Source: Avoscillospira sp045589035 (GTDB taxonomy: Bacteria; Bacillota; Clostridia; Oscillospirales; Oscillospiraceae). Taken from it: DNA of 11,955 nucleotides. Positions 6,464 to 11,955 of this stretch are shown here, in pieces. A program made the position numbers and the translations under genes. A model generated the notes under the pieces. The model saw nothing but the letters and a program-made list of their open reading frames with translations, was not told the origin of the DNA and did not search any database. The stretch lies in the NCBI GenBank assembly GCA_045589035.1, contig JAZNFJ010000107.1:1-11955 (forward strand), read 5' to 3'. The stretch's first letter is position 1. Each line of letters begins with the position of its first letter.

Positions 6464-7063
6464 ATGCGGTATTTTCCCGCCGCTCTGGAACGGCTGACGG
6501 AACAATTTGCCCGGCTTCCGGGTATTGGCGGCAAAACCGCCCAAAGACTGGCTTTTCATGTGCTGAGCATGCCCCAGGAGGATGCCGAAGGCTTCGCCAA
6601 GGCCATTCTGGAGGCAAAAGCCAACGTCCACACCTGCCCCGTGTGCCAAAATCTCACAGACCAGGAGCTTTGCCCCATCTGCAACAATCCCCAGCGGGAT
6701 CAGACGGTCATCTGTGTGGTGGCGGAGCCCAGAGATCTCATCGCTATGGAGCGTTCCCGGGAGTATCAGGGTGTGTACCATGTGCTCCACGGTGTCATCT
6801 CCCCTCTGAACCACATCGGCCCGGACAGTCTGAAGATCCGGGAACTGCTGGATCGGGTTGCCAAAGGCAATGTCCGGGAGATCATCATGGCCACCAACCC
6901 CGATACGGAGGGCGAGGCCACAGCCATGTATCTCAGCCGCCTGCTGCGGCCTTTGGAAGTGAAAGTCACAAGACTGGCCTACGGCATCCCCGTGGGCAGC
7001 CAGCTGGAATATGCCGACGAAGTGACTTTGCTGCGCGCCTTGGAAGGCAGAAGAGAAATGTAA
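6464..7063 (+). CDS. recR: Recombination mediator protein RecR
   Basis: A 199-residue DNA-clamp protein of the RecFOR pathway that helps load RecA on gapped DNA. The helix-hairpin-helix LPGIGGKTAQRLAFH is at 18-32. The zinc finger is C58, C61, C70 and C73 (CPVC, CPIC). The Toprim domain starts near 81, with VVAEPRDL (85-92) and ATNPDTEGEATA (143-154). Length and motifs are those of a complete RecR. The ATG follows the ybaB stop by one base and no clear SD sequence is present, so initiation probably depends on ribosomes finishing ybaB. The stop codon lies seven bases before the five-hairpin element that should terminate the operon. Confidence 0.97.
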   Translation: MRYFPAALERLTEQFARLPGIGGKTAQRLAFHVLSMPQEDAEGFAKAILEAKANVHTCPVCQNLTDQELCPICNNPQRDQTVICVVAEPRDLIAMERSREYQGVYHVLHGVISPLNHIGPDSLKIRELLDRVAKGNVREIIMATNPDTEGEATAMYLSRLLRPLEVKVTRLAYGIPVGSQLEYADEVTLLRALEGRREM

Positions 7064-7071
7064 AAACAAAG

Positions 7072-7091
7072 GCCCCCTCTGACGAGGGGGC
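7072..7091 (-). terminator. Terminator for the minus-strand operon (left hairpin of the element)
   Basis: Read on the minus strand, GCCCCCTC-GTCA-GAGGGGGC is a perfect eight-pair stem followed by CTTTGTTTTTA (7071-7061). The tail is T-rich but broken by one G. It would end transcripts of the yfbR operon just inside the recR stop region. Confidence 0.6.
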
Positions 7092-7153
7092 TCCGCGAAG
7101 CGGTGGGGGAGAGAAAATATTCTCTCCCTCCGTCTTTTGCTTCGCAAAATCCA

Positions 7154-7180
7154 CCTCCCTCATCAGAGGGAGGCTTTTTT
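7154..7180 (+). terminator. Terminator for dnaX-ybaB-recR (right hairpin of the element)
   Basis: CCTCCCTC (7154-7161), loop ATCA, GAGGGAGG (7166-7173) form a perfect eight-pair stem, followed by C and six Ts (7175-7180), a standard intrinsic terminator. It is about 90 bases after recR. The T-run overlaps the stop codon of the convergent lipoprotein gene. Confidence 0.75.
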
Positions 7181-8756
7181 AATCTGTCATGTCTTCCATC
7201 AGGCTCACGCGGAAGAGCCAGTTGCCGTCTTTGTCCATGTACCCGGCAGAGAAGGTATCCTCCACCATGTACCAACCGTCATAGACCGCAAGGACATGAA
7301 CTTTTTCCAGATTGGGGGCGTTTTCGTAGTCCAAAACCGTGTATTTGGGCGGATACTCCATTCGGGTGGAGCTTACAGCCACAGAACTGTCACCCAGCCG
7401 GTCCGGCAAAATTTCCACATAGGGGTCTCCCATGCTGTCCTTTGCCAGCAATTCCAATTCCTCGTTAAACAGCCAGTAGGACTGGACGGAATCCTTCCAT
7501 GTGGTGATGAGGATCAAATCGTCAACACCCATGTTATTGCCGGAATAATAGTCTTCCTTTTCCAGAACGGTGCCTTCCAGCACCACAGATTTTTCACCGT
7601 TGTCAATGCGTCCAACGCCATCCTCCCAGACCAGGAACCAATCATCATACATCCAGCTCACATGGTCGGCTTCCGGGTACAGCGGTTCAAAATCACTGTT
7701 ATAATATCGGTAGCTGATAGATTGGAGGCCATCATCGACCTCATGGTTATAGTACACCTCATCATCGAACAGGCAGGTAGAAATATAACCCATGCCCGGC
7801 GCCCAAAGGACATTGCCCTCAGTGTCTATGAGCTGATGTTCTCCGTTCCGCCGTACGACGGCTCGGCCGTTATGGTATTCGGAAACGGATTCGAAGCCCG
7901 TGAACAGCAAGTTGCCGTATTCGTCCAAATAGCCGTTATCGCTGCCATTCCATCTGCCGCAGGGATAGGGGGCTTCGCCGGTGATGGTCACATAGTCATA
8001 GTCTTTGCTGATAACATTGCCATCCCAGTCAAAGAGCCACTGCTCCATGTGGTGATCGGAAGCCTCCACCTCAACACCGATGAACAGCAAATGCTCGGAG
8101 ACATCTACCATTCCCCAGCCCATCTGCATATAGACGGAGGGGCGTTCTGTCCAGTCTGCAGAATTCAGCAGTTCCCTGCCCTCTGTGTCATAGATGCGGA
8201 ACAGGCCCTCTTTGGCCTTTTCCACCGCCACCAGATAGCCGTTCTGATAGTTGAGGCTCTCATAGATACAGGGATATACCACAGAGCCATCCAGAGAGCA
8301 GAAGCCGTGAATCTGTTCGGTATAGCCGTCTTTCACAATTTCCTTGCTGAGCTTCCAGAATTTGGGAGCCTCGTCATTGTCCCACTGGGTCAGCAGGGTC
8401 ACATCTGTATAGACCGGGTCCACCACGATGGCGCCGTTTTCATCAATGAGACCCAGATTGCCGTTGAAAATGGCAGAGTTGCCGTAGATGGTTATATCAA
8501 AGGCCGCCCGGGAGCCCACATAGGGACGGAGCATACCGTAGTCACCGGGAACGAGATCTCCGATCATTTCTTCAGAATGACGGGTATAAATCTCCTCCAC
8601 CGGCTTGTAGGGTTCCAGTTTGGAAAGATCCATCTGCACACCAGAGGTGGGCTGAAAGGCCGGTTCTTCCGGGGTCTCCGGTGCTTCCTGCACCGGCATT
8701 TTTCCACAGCCTGCCAGAAGCAAGACCAGAAGCAGGCCCAAACACAGCCGCTTCAT
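7179..8756 (-). CDS. WG-repeat-like lipoprotein
   Basis: A 525-residue exported lipoprotein. The signal peptide MKRLCLGLLLVLLLAGC has lipobox LAGC with the lipidated cysteine at 17, followed by a Pro/Glu-rich linker. The rest is built of imperfect beta units resembling WG repeats, with the pattern G-(L/Y/F)-x-D-x-x-G-x-(V/L). Examples begin near residues 102 (GLIDENGAIVV), 151 (GFCSLDGSVVY), 241 (LFDWDGNVIS), 275 (GYLDEYGNLLF), 307 (HQLIDTEGNVLW) and about 505 (GYMDKDGNWLF). A propeller-like fold outside the membrane is likely and the ligand is unknown. The start is ATG 8756, with AGGAGG seven bases upstream. The GTG at 8762 is only one base from the SD sequence. It lies two bases after the PstS-like gene and is last in its operon. 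Its stop codon uses two Ts of the adjoining repeat element. Confidence 0.88.
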   Translation of the reverse strand: MKRLCLGLLLVLLLAGCGKMPVQEAPETPEEPAFQPTSGVQMDLSKLEPYKPVEEIYTRHSEEMIGDLVPGDYGMLRPYVGSRAAFDITIYGNSAIFNGNLGLIDENGAIVVDPVYTDVTLLTQWDNDEAPKFWKLSKEIVKDGYTEQIHGFCSLDGSVVYPCIYESLNYQNGYLVAVEKAKEGLFRIYDTEGRELLNSADWTERPSVYMQMGWGMVDVSEHLLFIGVEVEASDHHMEQWLFDWDGNVISKDYDYVTITGEAPYPCGRWNGSDNGYLDEYGNLLFTGFESVSEYHNGRAVVRRNGEHQLIDTEGNVLWAPGMGYISTCLFDDEVYYNHEVDDGLQSISYRYYNSDFEPLYPEADHVSWMYDDWFLVWEDGVGRIDNGEKSVVLEGTVLEKEDYYSGNNMGVDDLILITTWKDSVQSYWLFNEELELLAKDSMGDPYVEILPDRLGDSSVAVSSTRMEYPPKYTVLDYENAPNLEKVHVLAVYDGWYMVEDTFSAGYMDKDGNWLFRVSLMEDMTD

Positions 8757-8758
8757 AC

Positions 8759-9676
8759 TCACCCCTCCTTGTTTACCGGCACATAGCCCTGCTGCTCCAG
8801 AACCATCTGGCCGTCAGCACTCACCAGCCAGTCGTAGAGCACACGGGTAGGTTCGTTGGCTTCAGCGGAAATAACTGCAAAGTAGGGATTGATGAGGGGA
8901 TATTCATCGCTGCCGATGGTTGCATCAGTGGGCTCCACACCCTCGATGGAGATGATTTTCATGCCTTCCGCCATTCGCATATCCTCGGCATAGTAATAGA
9001 CGGAATAGCCGATGGCAGAAGCGCTGTCCTCATAGCCCCGGACACCCTTCATGAGAGTATACATTTCACCGGTCACCCACTCCACAGGGGCATCCATCAT
9101 TTCCAGATCCCCCATGATCAGCTTATCCATGAGCACCTGAGAACCGGAGGTGGCATTTCTCTGGAAGGCGATGATCTCCACATCGTCACCGCCCACTTCC
9201 GACCAGTTGGTGATCTCACCGGTGTAAATTTTCTGCAGCTGTTCTACTGTCAGAGAATTGACCGGGTTTTCGGAATTGACGATGAACACCAATGCCTCCT
9301 TGGCAATGGGCTGCATCTCGTACTTAAAATTCTGCCGCTCCATTTCCTCAAAGACCACCCCATTGGGTTCTGCCACCAGAAGCAGGTCACTTTCCCCACG
9401 CATGAGATAGCGGAAGGACTCGGTGGTGCGGTGGAAGTCCAGCAGGTCTGCCACTTCCTCTGCCGTTTCACCCAGCAGCACAGAAGCCACCGCCTGTCCC
9501 AGAGGGACCATGGAGGTAGAGCCGTCCAGACGGGGCATATTTTCTCTTGTAAACACGAACAGTTCTTCCTGGGGCACTTCTTCCTTGGGGTTTTCCACCT
9601 GTTCCGGTTCGGGAACAATGACACAGCCCGTCAGAAGCAATGCCAGAACCAGAAACACAACCAACAGTTTTCTCAT
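8759..9676 (-). CDS. PstS-like substrate-binding lipoprotein
   Basis: A 305-residue lipoprotein of the phosphate-binding (PstS-like) periplasmic binding protein family. The signal peptide ends in lipobox LTGC (lipidated Cys18), followed by a short acidic linker. Ligand-loop motifs match PstS: DGSTSMVPL (51-59), IYTGEITNWSEVGG (150-163) and QRNATSGSQ (172-180, the R...SGS anion-binding block), then ASAIGYSVYYY (219-229). The ligand is probably phosphate or a similar oxyanion, by family. No pstC, pstA, pstB or phoU gene is near, so it is an orphan binding protein here. ATG 9676 has GGAGG nine bases upstream. It follows the TIGR04255-type gene by 14 bases and is followed at two bases by the second lipoprotein, so the two may be made together and act together at the cell surface. 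Confidence 0.9.
   Translation of the reverse strand: MRKLLVVFLVLALLLTGCVIVPEPEQVENPKEEVPQEELFVFTRENMPRLDGSTSMVPLGQAVASVLLGETAEEVADLLDFHRTTESFRYLMRGESDLLLVAEPNGVVFEEMERQNFKYEMQPIAKEALVFIVNSENPVNSLTVEQLQKIYTGEITNWSEVGGDDVEIIAFQRNATSGSQVLMDKLIMGDLEMMDAPVEWVTGEMYTLMKGVRGYEDSASAIGYSVYYYAEDMRMAEGMKIISIEGVEPTDATIGSDEYPLINPYFAVISAEANEPTRVLYDWLVSADGQMVLEQQGYVPVNKEG
8764..8769 (-). promoter_or_regulatory. Ribosome binding site deciding the WG lipoprotein start
   Basis: AGGAGG lies inside the last codons of the PstS-like gene. It is seven bases from ATG 8756 but only one base from the in-frame GTG at 8762, so the ATG is chosen. Confidence 0.75.
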
Positions 9677-9690
9677 ACTGTAGTACCTCC

Positions 9691-10464
9691 TTATTTTCTC
9701 GGCTCCATGGCATCATGAAGGGTATCGGTAATGGCATCGGAGAAGATCGTTCCTGCCTGCACATGGGCAGTCTGCATGGCACCGGCTGCCATATTCACAG
9801 GAATATTGCCGCCCATGGACACATCCAGATCAAAGATCAGCTTCACTTCCTTGTCCTGCTCCTGTCCCCGCTTGATCATACCGGGACCCACATGGAGCTT
9901 CATGCGGCAGCCGCCGCCAATGGCGGTTTCCACATCCTGTGTGCAGCGGGTAAATGCCCGTTCCGGCATTTCCTCCAATGCCAGCATGCCCAGATAGGCA
10001 GGCTCCAGCAGATCCCGCCAAGGAGTTTCCTCGATCTCCAGATCCTTTCTGGAAATGGCATTGAGATACCGCAGTCCTACCCGCTCAAAATACGCAGGTG
10101 CGTAGATTTTGATAAAGCTTGCCAGAGGCTTATCCATCATTCGGGCGAAGTCCTCCCAGCAGGTATATTTGCTGCAGGTCAGAGAGATGAAATTCTGGGC
10201 CAGATTGATGCGATAGCTGCCGTCGGCCGTCAGAAACTGATGGTTGGCAACGGGCTTCTGCTGCTCCATTTTGGGCGGCTGACCGGGCACCTGTACCATC
10301 TTGGGGGGCAGCACATCCTGCCGCAGACTGTACCGGGGAAACTCCTGCCGGATCATCTCCTGAAAATCCACCGGTTCTCTGGCGCCCACCGCCAGAATGG
10401 TGGGGAAACGAAGCTGGCAGATGACCTCCACCAGCTGGTTTTTCTCATAAATCACGCGTTCCAT
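9691..10464 (-). CDS. TIGR04255-type protein of unknown function
   Basis: A 257-residue cytoplasmic protein without signal peptide or membrane helix. The opening YEKNQLVEVICQLRFPTIL (6-24) and the central YFERVGLRYLNAI (125-137) match what I know of the TIGR04255 family, described only as sporadically distributed and of unknown function. Other visible features are GSYRINLAQNFISLT (82-96) and a C-terminal half with beta-rich LIFDLDVSM and a helix ending TDTLHDAMEPRK. The start is ATG 10464, served by AAGGAG five bases upstream. The earlier ATG at 10488 lies inside the yfbR coding end and has no SD sequence. It is second in the operon, 10 bases after yfbR. Members often turn up near accessory or defence genes, but nothing else of that kind is here. 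No catalytic motif was recognised. Confidence 0.85.
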   Translation of the reverse strand: MERVIYEKNQLVEVICQLRFPTILAVGAREPVDFQEMIRQEFPRYSLRQDVLPPKMVQVPGQPPKMEQQKPVANHQFLTADGSYRINLAQNFISLTCSKYTCWEDFARMMDKPLASFIKIYAPAYFERVGLRYLNAISRKDLEIEETPWRDLLEPAYLGMLALEEMPERAFTRCTQDVETAIGGGCRMKLHVGPGMIKRGQEQDKEVKLIFDLDVSMGGNIPVNMAAGAMQTAHVQAGTIFSDAITDTLHDAMEPRK

Positions 10465-10469
10465 AGATA

Positions 10470-10475
10470 CTCCTT
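10470..10475 (-). promoter_or_regulatory. Ribosome binding site deciding the TIGR04255-type start
   Basis: AAGGAG, which overlaps the yfbR stop codon by one base, stands five bases before ATG 10464. The longer frame from 10488 would start upstream of this site. Confidence 0.7.
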
Positions 10476-11050
10476 TACTCCAGTTCATCCAGATTGAGCC
10501 GGAAGCTATCCAGACAATGCTCCATAAACCAGTCCAGACACGGCAGATGCATATCCTTCATGGCCTGCTCCGTCTGCCGGGCAGCACTTTCAAACTCCGT
10601 GTTGCCAGCCTTCAGTTCTTCCACACACTTGATATAGGCAGAGAGCTTATCCGCTGCCTTGACAATGGTGTTTACTTCCTTGTCGGACTCCTCCAGAAGG
10701 GGCGCATAGCCTGCCTGCAGCTGCTCCGGCAGCATGGACAGAAGCTTCTTGCAGGAAACAGCTTCGATTTCCTTATAGGCCCGCTTGATGTCGGGATTGT
10801 AATACTTGATGGGCGTGGGCAGATCGCCGGTGAGGATCTCCGAAGCATCATGGAACAATGCCGCAGAAGCACAGCGGTCGGGGTCTGCCGGCTGACCTAA
10901 GATATCCCTCTGAATCATGGCAAGGCCGTGGGCCAGCACCGCCACCATGTGGGAATGTTCCTGTACATTCTCCTGAAAACTATTGCGCATCAGACCCCAA
11001 CGGCCGATGTATCTCATTCTGGAAATCAATGCAAAAAATCGATGCTGCAT
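10475..11050 (-). CDS. yfbR: YfbR-type HD-domain 5'-deoxynucleotidase
   Basis: A 191-residue enzyme that hydrolyses deoxynucleoside 5'-monophosphates to deoxynucleosides and phosphate with a divalent metal. It aligns by eye with E. coli YfbR along its whole length. RW at 17-18 (substrate contact), ENVQEH with His32, the HD pair H67-D68 in ALFHDASEILTGDLPTPIKY, and Asp134 in KAADKLSAYIK correspond to E. coli R18/W19, H33, H68/D69 and D137. The KCVEELKAGN block is also shared. The start is ATG 11050 with AAGGAG seven bases upstream. The longer frame from 11155 would cross the promoter. First gene of a four-gene operon, so its phosphate and deoxynucleoside products may be relevant to the PstS-like protein downstream (inference). 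Confidence 0.93.
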   Translation of the reverse strand: MQHRFFALISRMRYIGRWGLMRNSFQENVQEHSHMVAVLAHGLAMIQRDILGQPADPDRCASAALFHDASEILTGDLPTPIKYYNPDIKRAYKEIEAVSCKKLLSMLPEQLQAGYAPLLEESDKEVNTIVKAADKLSAYIKCVEELKAGNTEFESAARQTEQAMKDMHLPCLDWFMEHCLDSFRLNLDELE

Positions 11051-11057
11051 GGCAGTT

Positions 11058-11063
11058 CTCCTT
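11058..11063 (-). promoter_or_regulatory. Ribosome binding site deciding the yfbR start
   Basis: AAGGAG with seven bases to ATG 11050. It rules out the 35-residue longer frame, which begins at 11155 beyond the promoter. Confidence 0.8.
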
Positions 11064-11081
11064 ATATCTTTCTTTGGTTTC

Positions 11082-11110
11082 ATCATACCACACTCCGCAG
11101 AAATTGGAAA
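11082..11110 (-). promoter_or_regulatory. Sigma-A promoter of the yfbR operon (extended -10)
   Basis: On the minus strand TTTCCA (11110-11105, four of six) and TATGAT (11087-11082, five of six) are 17 bases apart, and TGG directly before the -10 gives an extended TGn element. Transcription would start about 11076, leaving a leader of about 25 bases. Confidence 0.55.
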
Positions 11111-11120
11111 CCCAAAAATC

Positions 11121-11149
11121 TTGCGTACACAAGGTCTGTGTGATAAACT
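11121..11149 (+). promoter_or_regulatory. Probable sigma-A promoter of mnmA (extended -10)
   Basis: TTGCGT (11121-11126) and TAAACT (11144-11149) are 17 bases apart, with TGA before the -10 as an extended element. Each hexamer is only a partial match. The spacer carries ACACA (11127-11131) and its inverted copy TGTGT (11137-11141). The -35 lies 10 bases from that of the divergent yfbR promoter. Confidence 0.42.
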
Positions 11150-11169
11150 GGACAAAAGGATGTGTTCGT

Positions 11170-11955
11170 ATGAAAAAAATTCTTGTGGGGATGTCCGGCG
11201 GTGTGGACAGCGCTGTGTCCGTTCTGCTGCTGCAGTCCCTTGGCTATACCGTCGGCGGCGGGCATATGCTCCTGCAGCCCTGCGGCAAACAGGAAGCGGA
11301 GGATGCCCAGGTCAGCGCCAACCGCCTTGGCATCGACTTTCATCTCTTTGACTGGCAGGCGGAATTTCGCCGGGATGTGATCGTACCTTTTGAGCAGGTC
11401 TATCAGTCCGGTGGTACACCCAACCCCTGTATTTTCTGCAATAAAACACTCAAATTCGGAAAGTTTCTGGACGAAGCCATGGCTTTGGGCTATGATGCCA
11501 TTGCCACCGGCCACTATGCCCGTATCCGGCAGGAAAACGGCCGCTATTTGATCTACAAAGCCAAAGACAGCCTCAAAGATCAGACCTATATGCTATACCA
11601 TCTGAATCAGGCGCAGCTTTCCAAGGTGCAGTTCCCCATGGGAGAATTCACCAAGGAAGAAGCCCGTGCCAGAGCCTTGGAAGCCGGGCTTCCCGTGGCA
11701 TCCAAAAGTGACAGTCAGGACATCTGCTTCATCCCCGACGGTGATTATCTGAGATTTTTGACAGAAGACGGCGTGAAGCTGCAGCCGGGTCATTTCATCG
11801 GCCCCAAAGGAGAGGATTTAGGCCCCCACAAGGGTCTGGAAGCCTACACCATGGGTCAGAGAAGAGGTCTGGATGTGGCCTACGGCAGCCGGATCTATGT
11901 GGTGGGCAAGCAAGGCAACGATGTGCTGCTGGGAGAAAATGAACAGCTATTCTCC
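11170..11955 (+). CDS. mnmA: tRNA 2-thiouridine(34) synthase MnmA, 3' part missing
   Basis: ATP-dependent tRNA thiolase that makes s2U at the wobble position of Glu, Gln and Lys tRNAs. The first 262 residues are present and the frame is open at the right edge. The PP-loop SGGVDSAV is at 9-16. The two active-site cysteines are C90 (in NPCIFCNKTLKFG, matching E. coli Cys102) and C186 (in DSQDICFIPDGDY, matching Cys199). Supporting motifs are ATGHYARI (112-119), KDQTYMLYHL (136-145) and YTMGQRRGL (close to residue 237). The stretch between the PP-loop and the NPC motif is about a dozen residues shorter than in E. coli, and an extra Cys87 precedes the catalytic one. The ATG follows a weak SD sequence (AAAGGA, 11155-11160) by nine bases. 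It is divergent from yfbR with its own promoter. Confidence 0.95.
   Translation, partial: MKKILVGMSGGVDSAVSVLLLQSLGYTVGGGHMLLQPCGKQEAEDAQVSANRLGIDFHLFDWQAEFRRDVIVPFEQVYQSGGTPNPCIFCNKTLKFGKFLDEAMALGYDAIATGHYARIRQENGRYLIYKAKDSLKDQTYMLYHLNQAQLSKVQFPMGEFTKEEARARALEAGLPVASKSDSQDICFIPDGDYLRFLTEDGVKLQPGHFIGPKGEDLGPHKGLEAYTMGQRRGLDVAYGSRIYVVGKQGNDVLLGENEQLFS

Larger units (their letters stand above)
7071..7180. repeat. Five-hairpin intergenic element with quasi-dyad symmetry (MITE- or REP-like)
   Basis: Five stem-loops lie in a row. They are GCCCCCTC/GAGGGGGC (7072-7091, loop TGAC), CCGC-GAA-GCGG (7093-7103), GGGAGAGA/TCTCTCCC (7107-7128), TTTTGC-TTC-GCAAAA (7135-7149) and CCTCCCTC/GAGGGAGG (7154-7173, loop ATCA). 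The two halves mirror each other on opposite strands: outer hairpin, GCGAAGC mini-hairpin, then GGGAGAGAA leading to the centre. Stem sequences differ between halves while pairing is kept. I recall similar degenerate elements between genes of gut Clostridia, sometimes mis-annotated as short proteins. No transposase is in the window. It fills the gap between the convergent recR and lipoprotein genes. Confidence 0.75.

Noticed and set aside
7071..7180. CRISPR array or riboswitch
   Set aside because: There are no regularly spaced identical repeats with spacers, and the element lies after gene ends rather than before a gene start.
6966..7275. Short proteins read through the intergenic repeat (both strands)
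   Set aside because: These frames only translate the hairpin element and gene ends, and they lack SD sequences.
7137..8786. A 549-codon open frame on the plus strand
   Set aside because: It lies opposite the WG-repeat lipoprotein, which has a signal peptide, lipobox, SD sequence and operon context. The plus-strand translation shows no family motif.
8681..9718. A 345-codon open frame on the plus strand
   Set aside because: It is antisense to the PstS-like gene, whose motifs and signal peptide are clear, and it spans two minus-strand gene starts.
11051..11155. A 35-residue longer N-terminus for YfbR
   Set aside because: The extension covers the promoter and SD sequence, and the E. coli protein starts at the same place as the ATG at 11050.

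Overview
The window reads as a chromosomal segment of an anaerobic Clostridia bacterium. The GC content is moderately high, Shine-Dalgarno (SD) sites are strong (AGGAGG type), and the gene sets are typical of Firmicutes: dnaX-ybaB-recR, mltG next to a U32 peptidase, TagA, and MnmA. Protein style and a degenerate intergenic repeat suggest the Oscillospiraceae/Ruminococcaceae, but that placement is inference. Most genes are housekeeping. There is no phage, insertion sequence, CRISPR array, rRNA or tRNA, and no gene-free stretch longer than 300 bases.

Layout. (1) Bases 1-3383, minus strand: one tight operon read right to left, with a TagA/WecG-family glycosyltransferase, a DJ-1/PfpI protein, the endolytic transglycosylase MltG, and a U32-family protein that runs off the left edge. 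Gaps are 1 to 13 bases. (2) Bases 3384-3559: a divergent control region. It holds a dyad, a weak sigma-A-like promoter for the left operon, and a sigma-K-like promoter facing right. (3) Bases 3560-4399, plus strand: a 279-residue protein with 24 cysteines and no assigned function, possibly a spore coat component, ended by a hairpin. (4) Bases 4490-7063, plus strand: dnaX-ybaB-recR (clamp loader, nucleoid-associated protein, recombination mediator), with a good promoter whose -35 element lies in the preceding terminator stem. (5) Bases 7071-7180: a five-hairpin intergenic element with quasi-dyad symmetry that seems to end transcription from both sides. (6) Bases 7179-11050, minus strand: a four-gene operon read right to left, with a YfbR-type 5'-deoxynucleotidase, a TIGR04255-type protein, a PstS-like substrate-binding lipoprotein and a WG-repeat-like lipoprotein. 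(7) Bases 11170 to the end, plus strand: the start of mnmA (tRNA 2-thiouridine synthase), divergent from yfbR.

How the genes fit together. Region 4 serves replication and recombination, and the left operon serves the cell envelope plus RNA modification. The right-hand minus operon is the least understood: it joins dNMP hydrolysis, an uncharacterised sporadic family and two exported lipoproteins with no transporter genes nearby. The best candidates for new biology are the Cys-rich gene with its sporulation-type promoter, the five-hairpin element with its paired GCGAAGC mini-hairpins, and that four-gene operon. No clear new defence or mobile system is visible.
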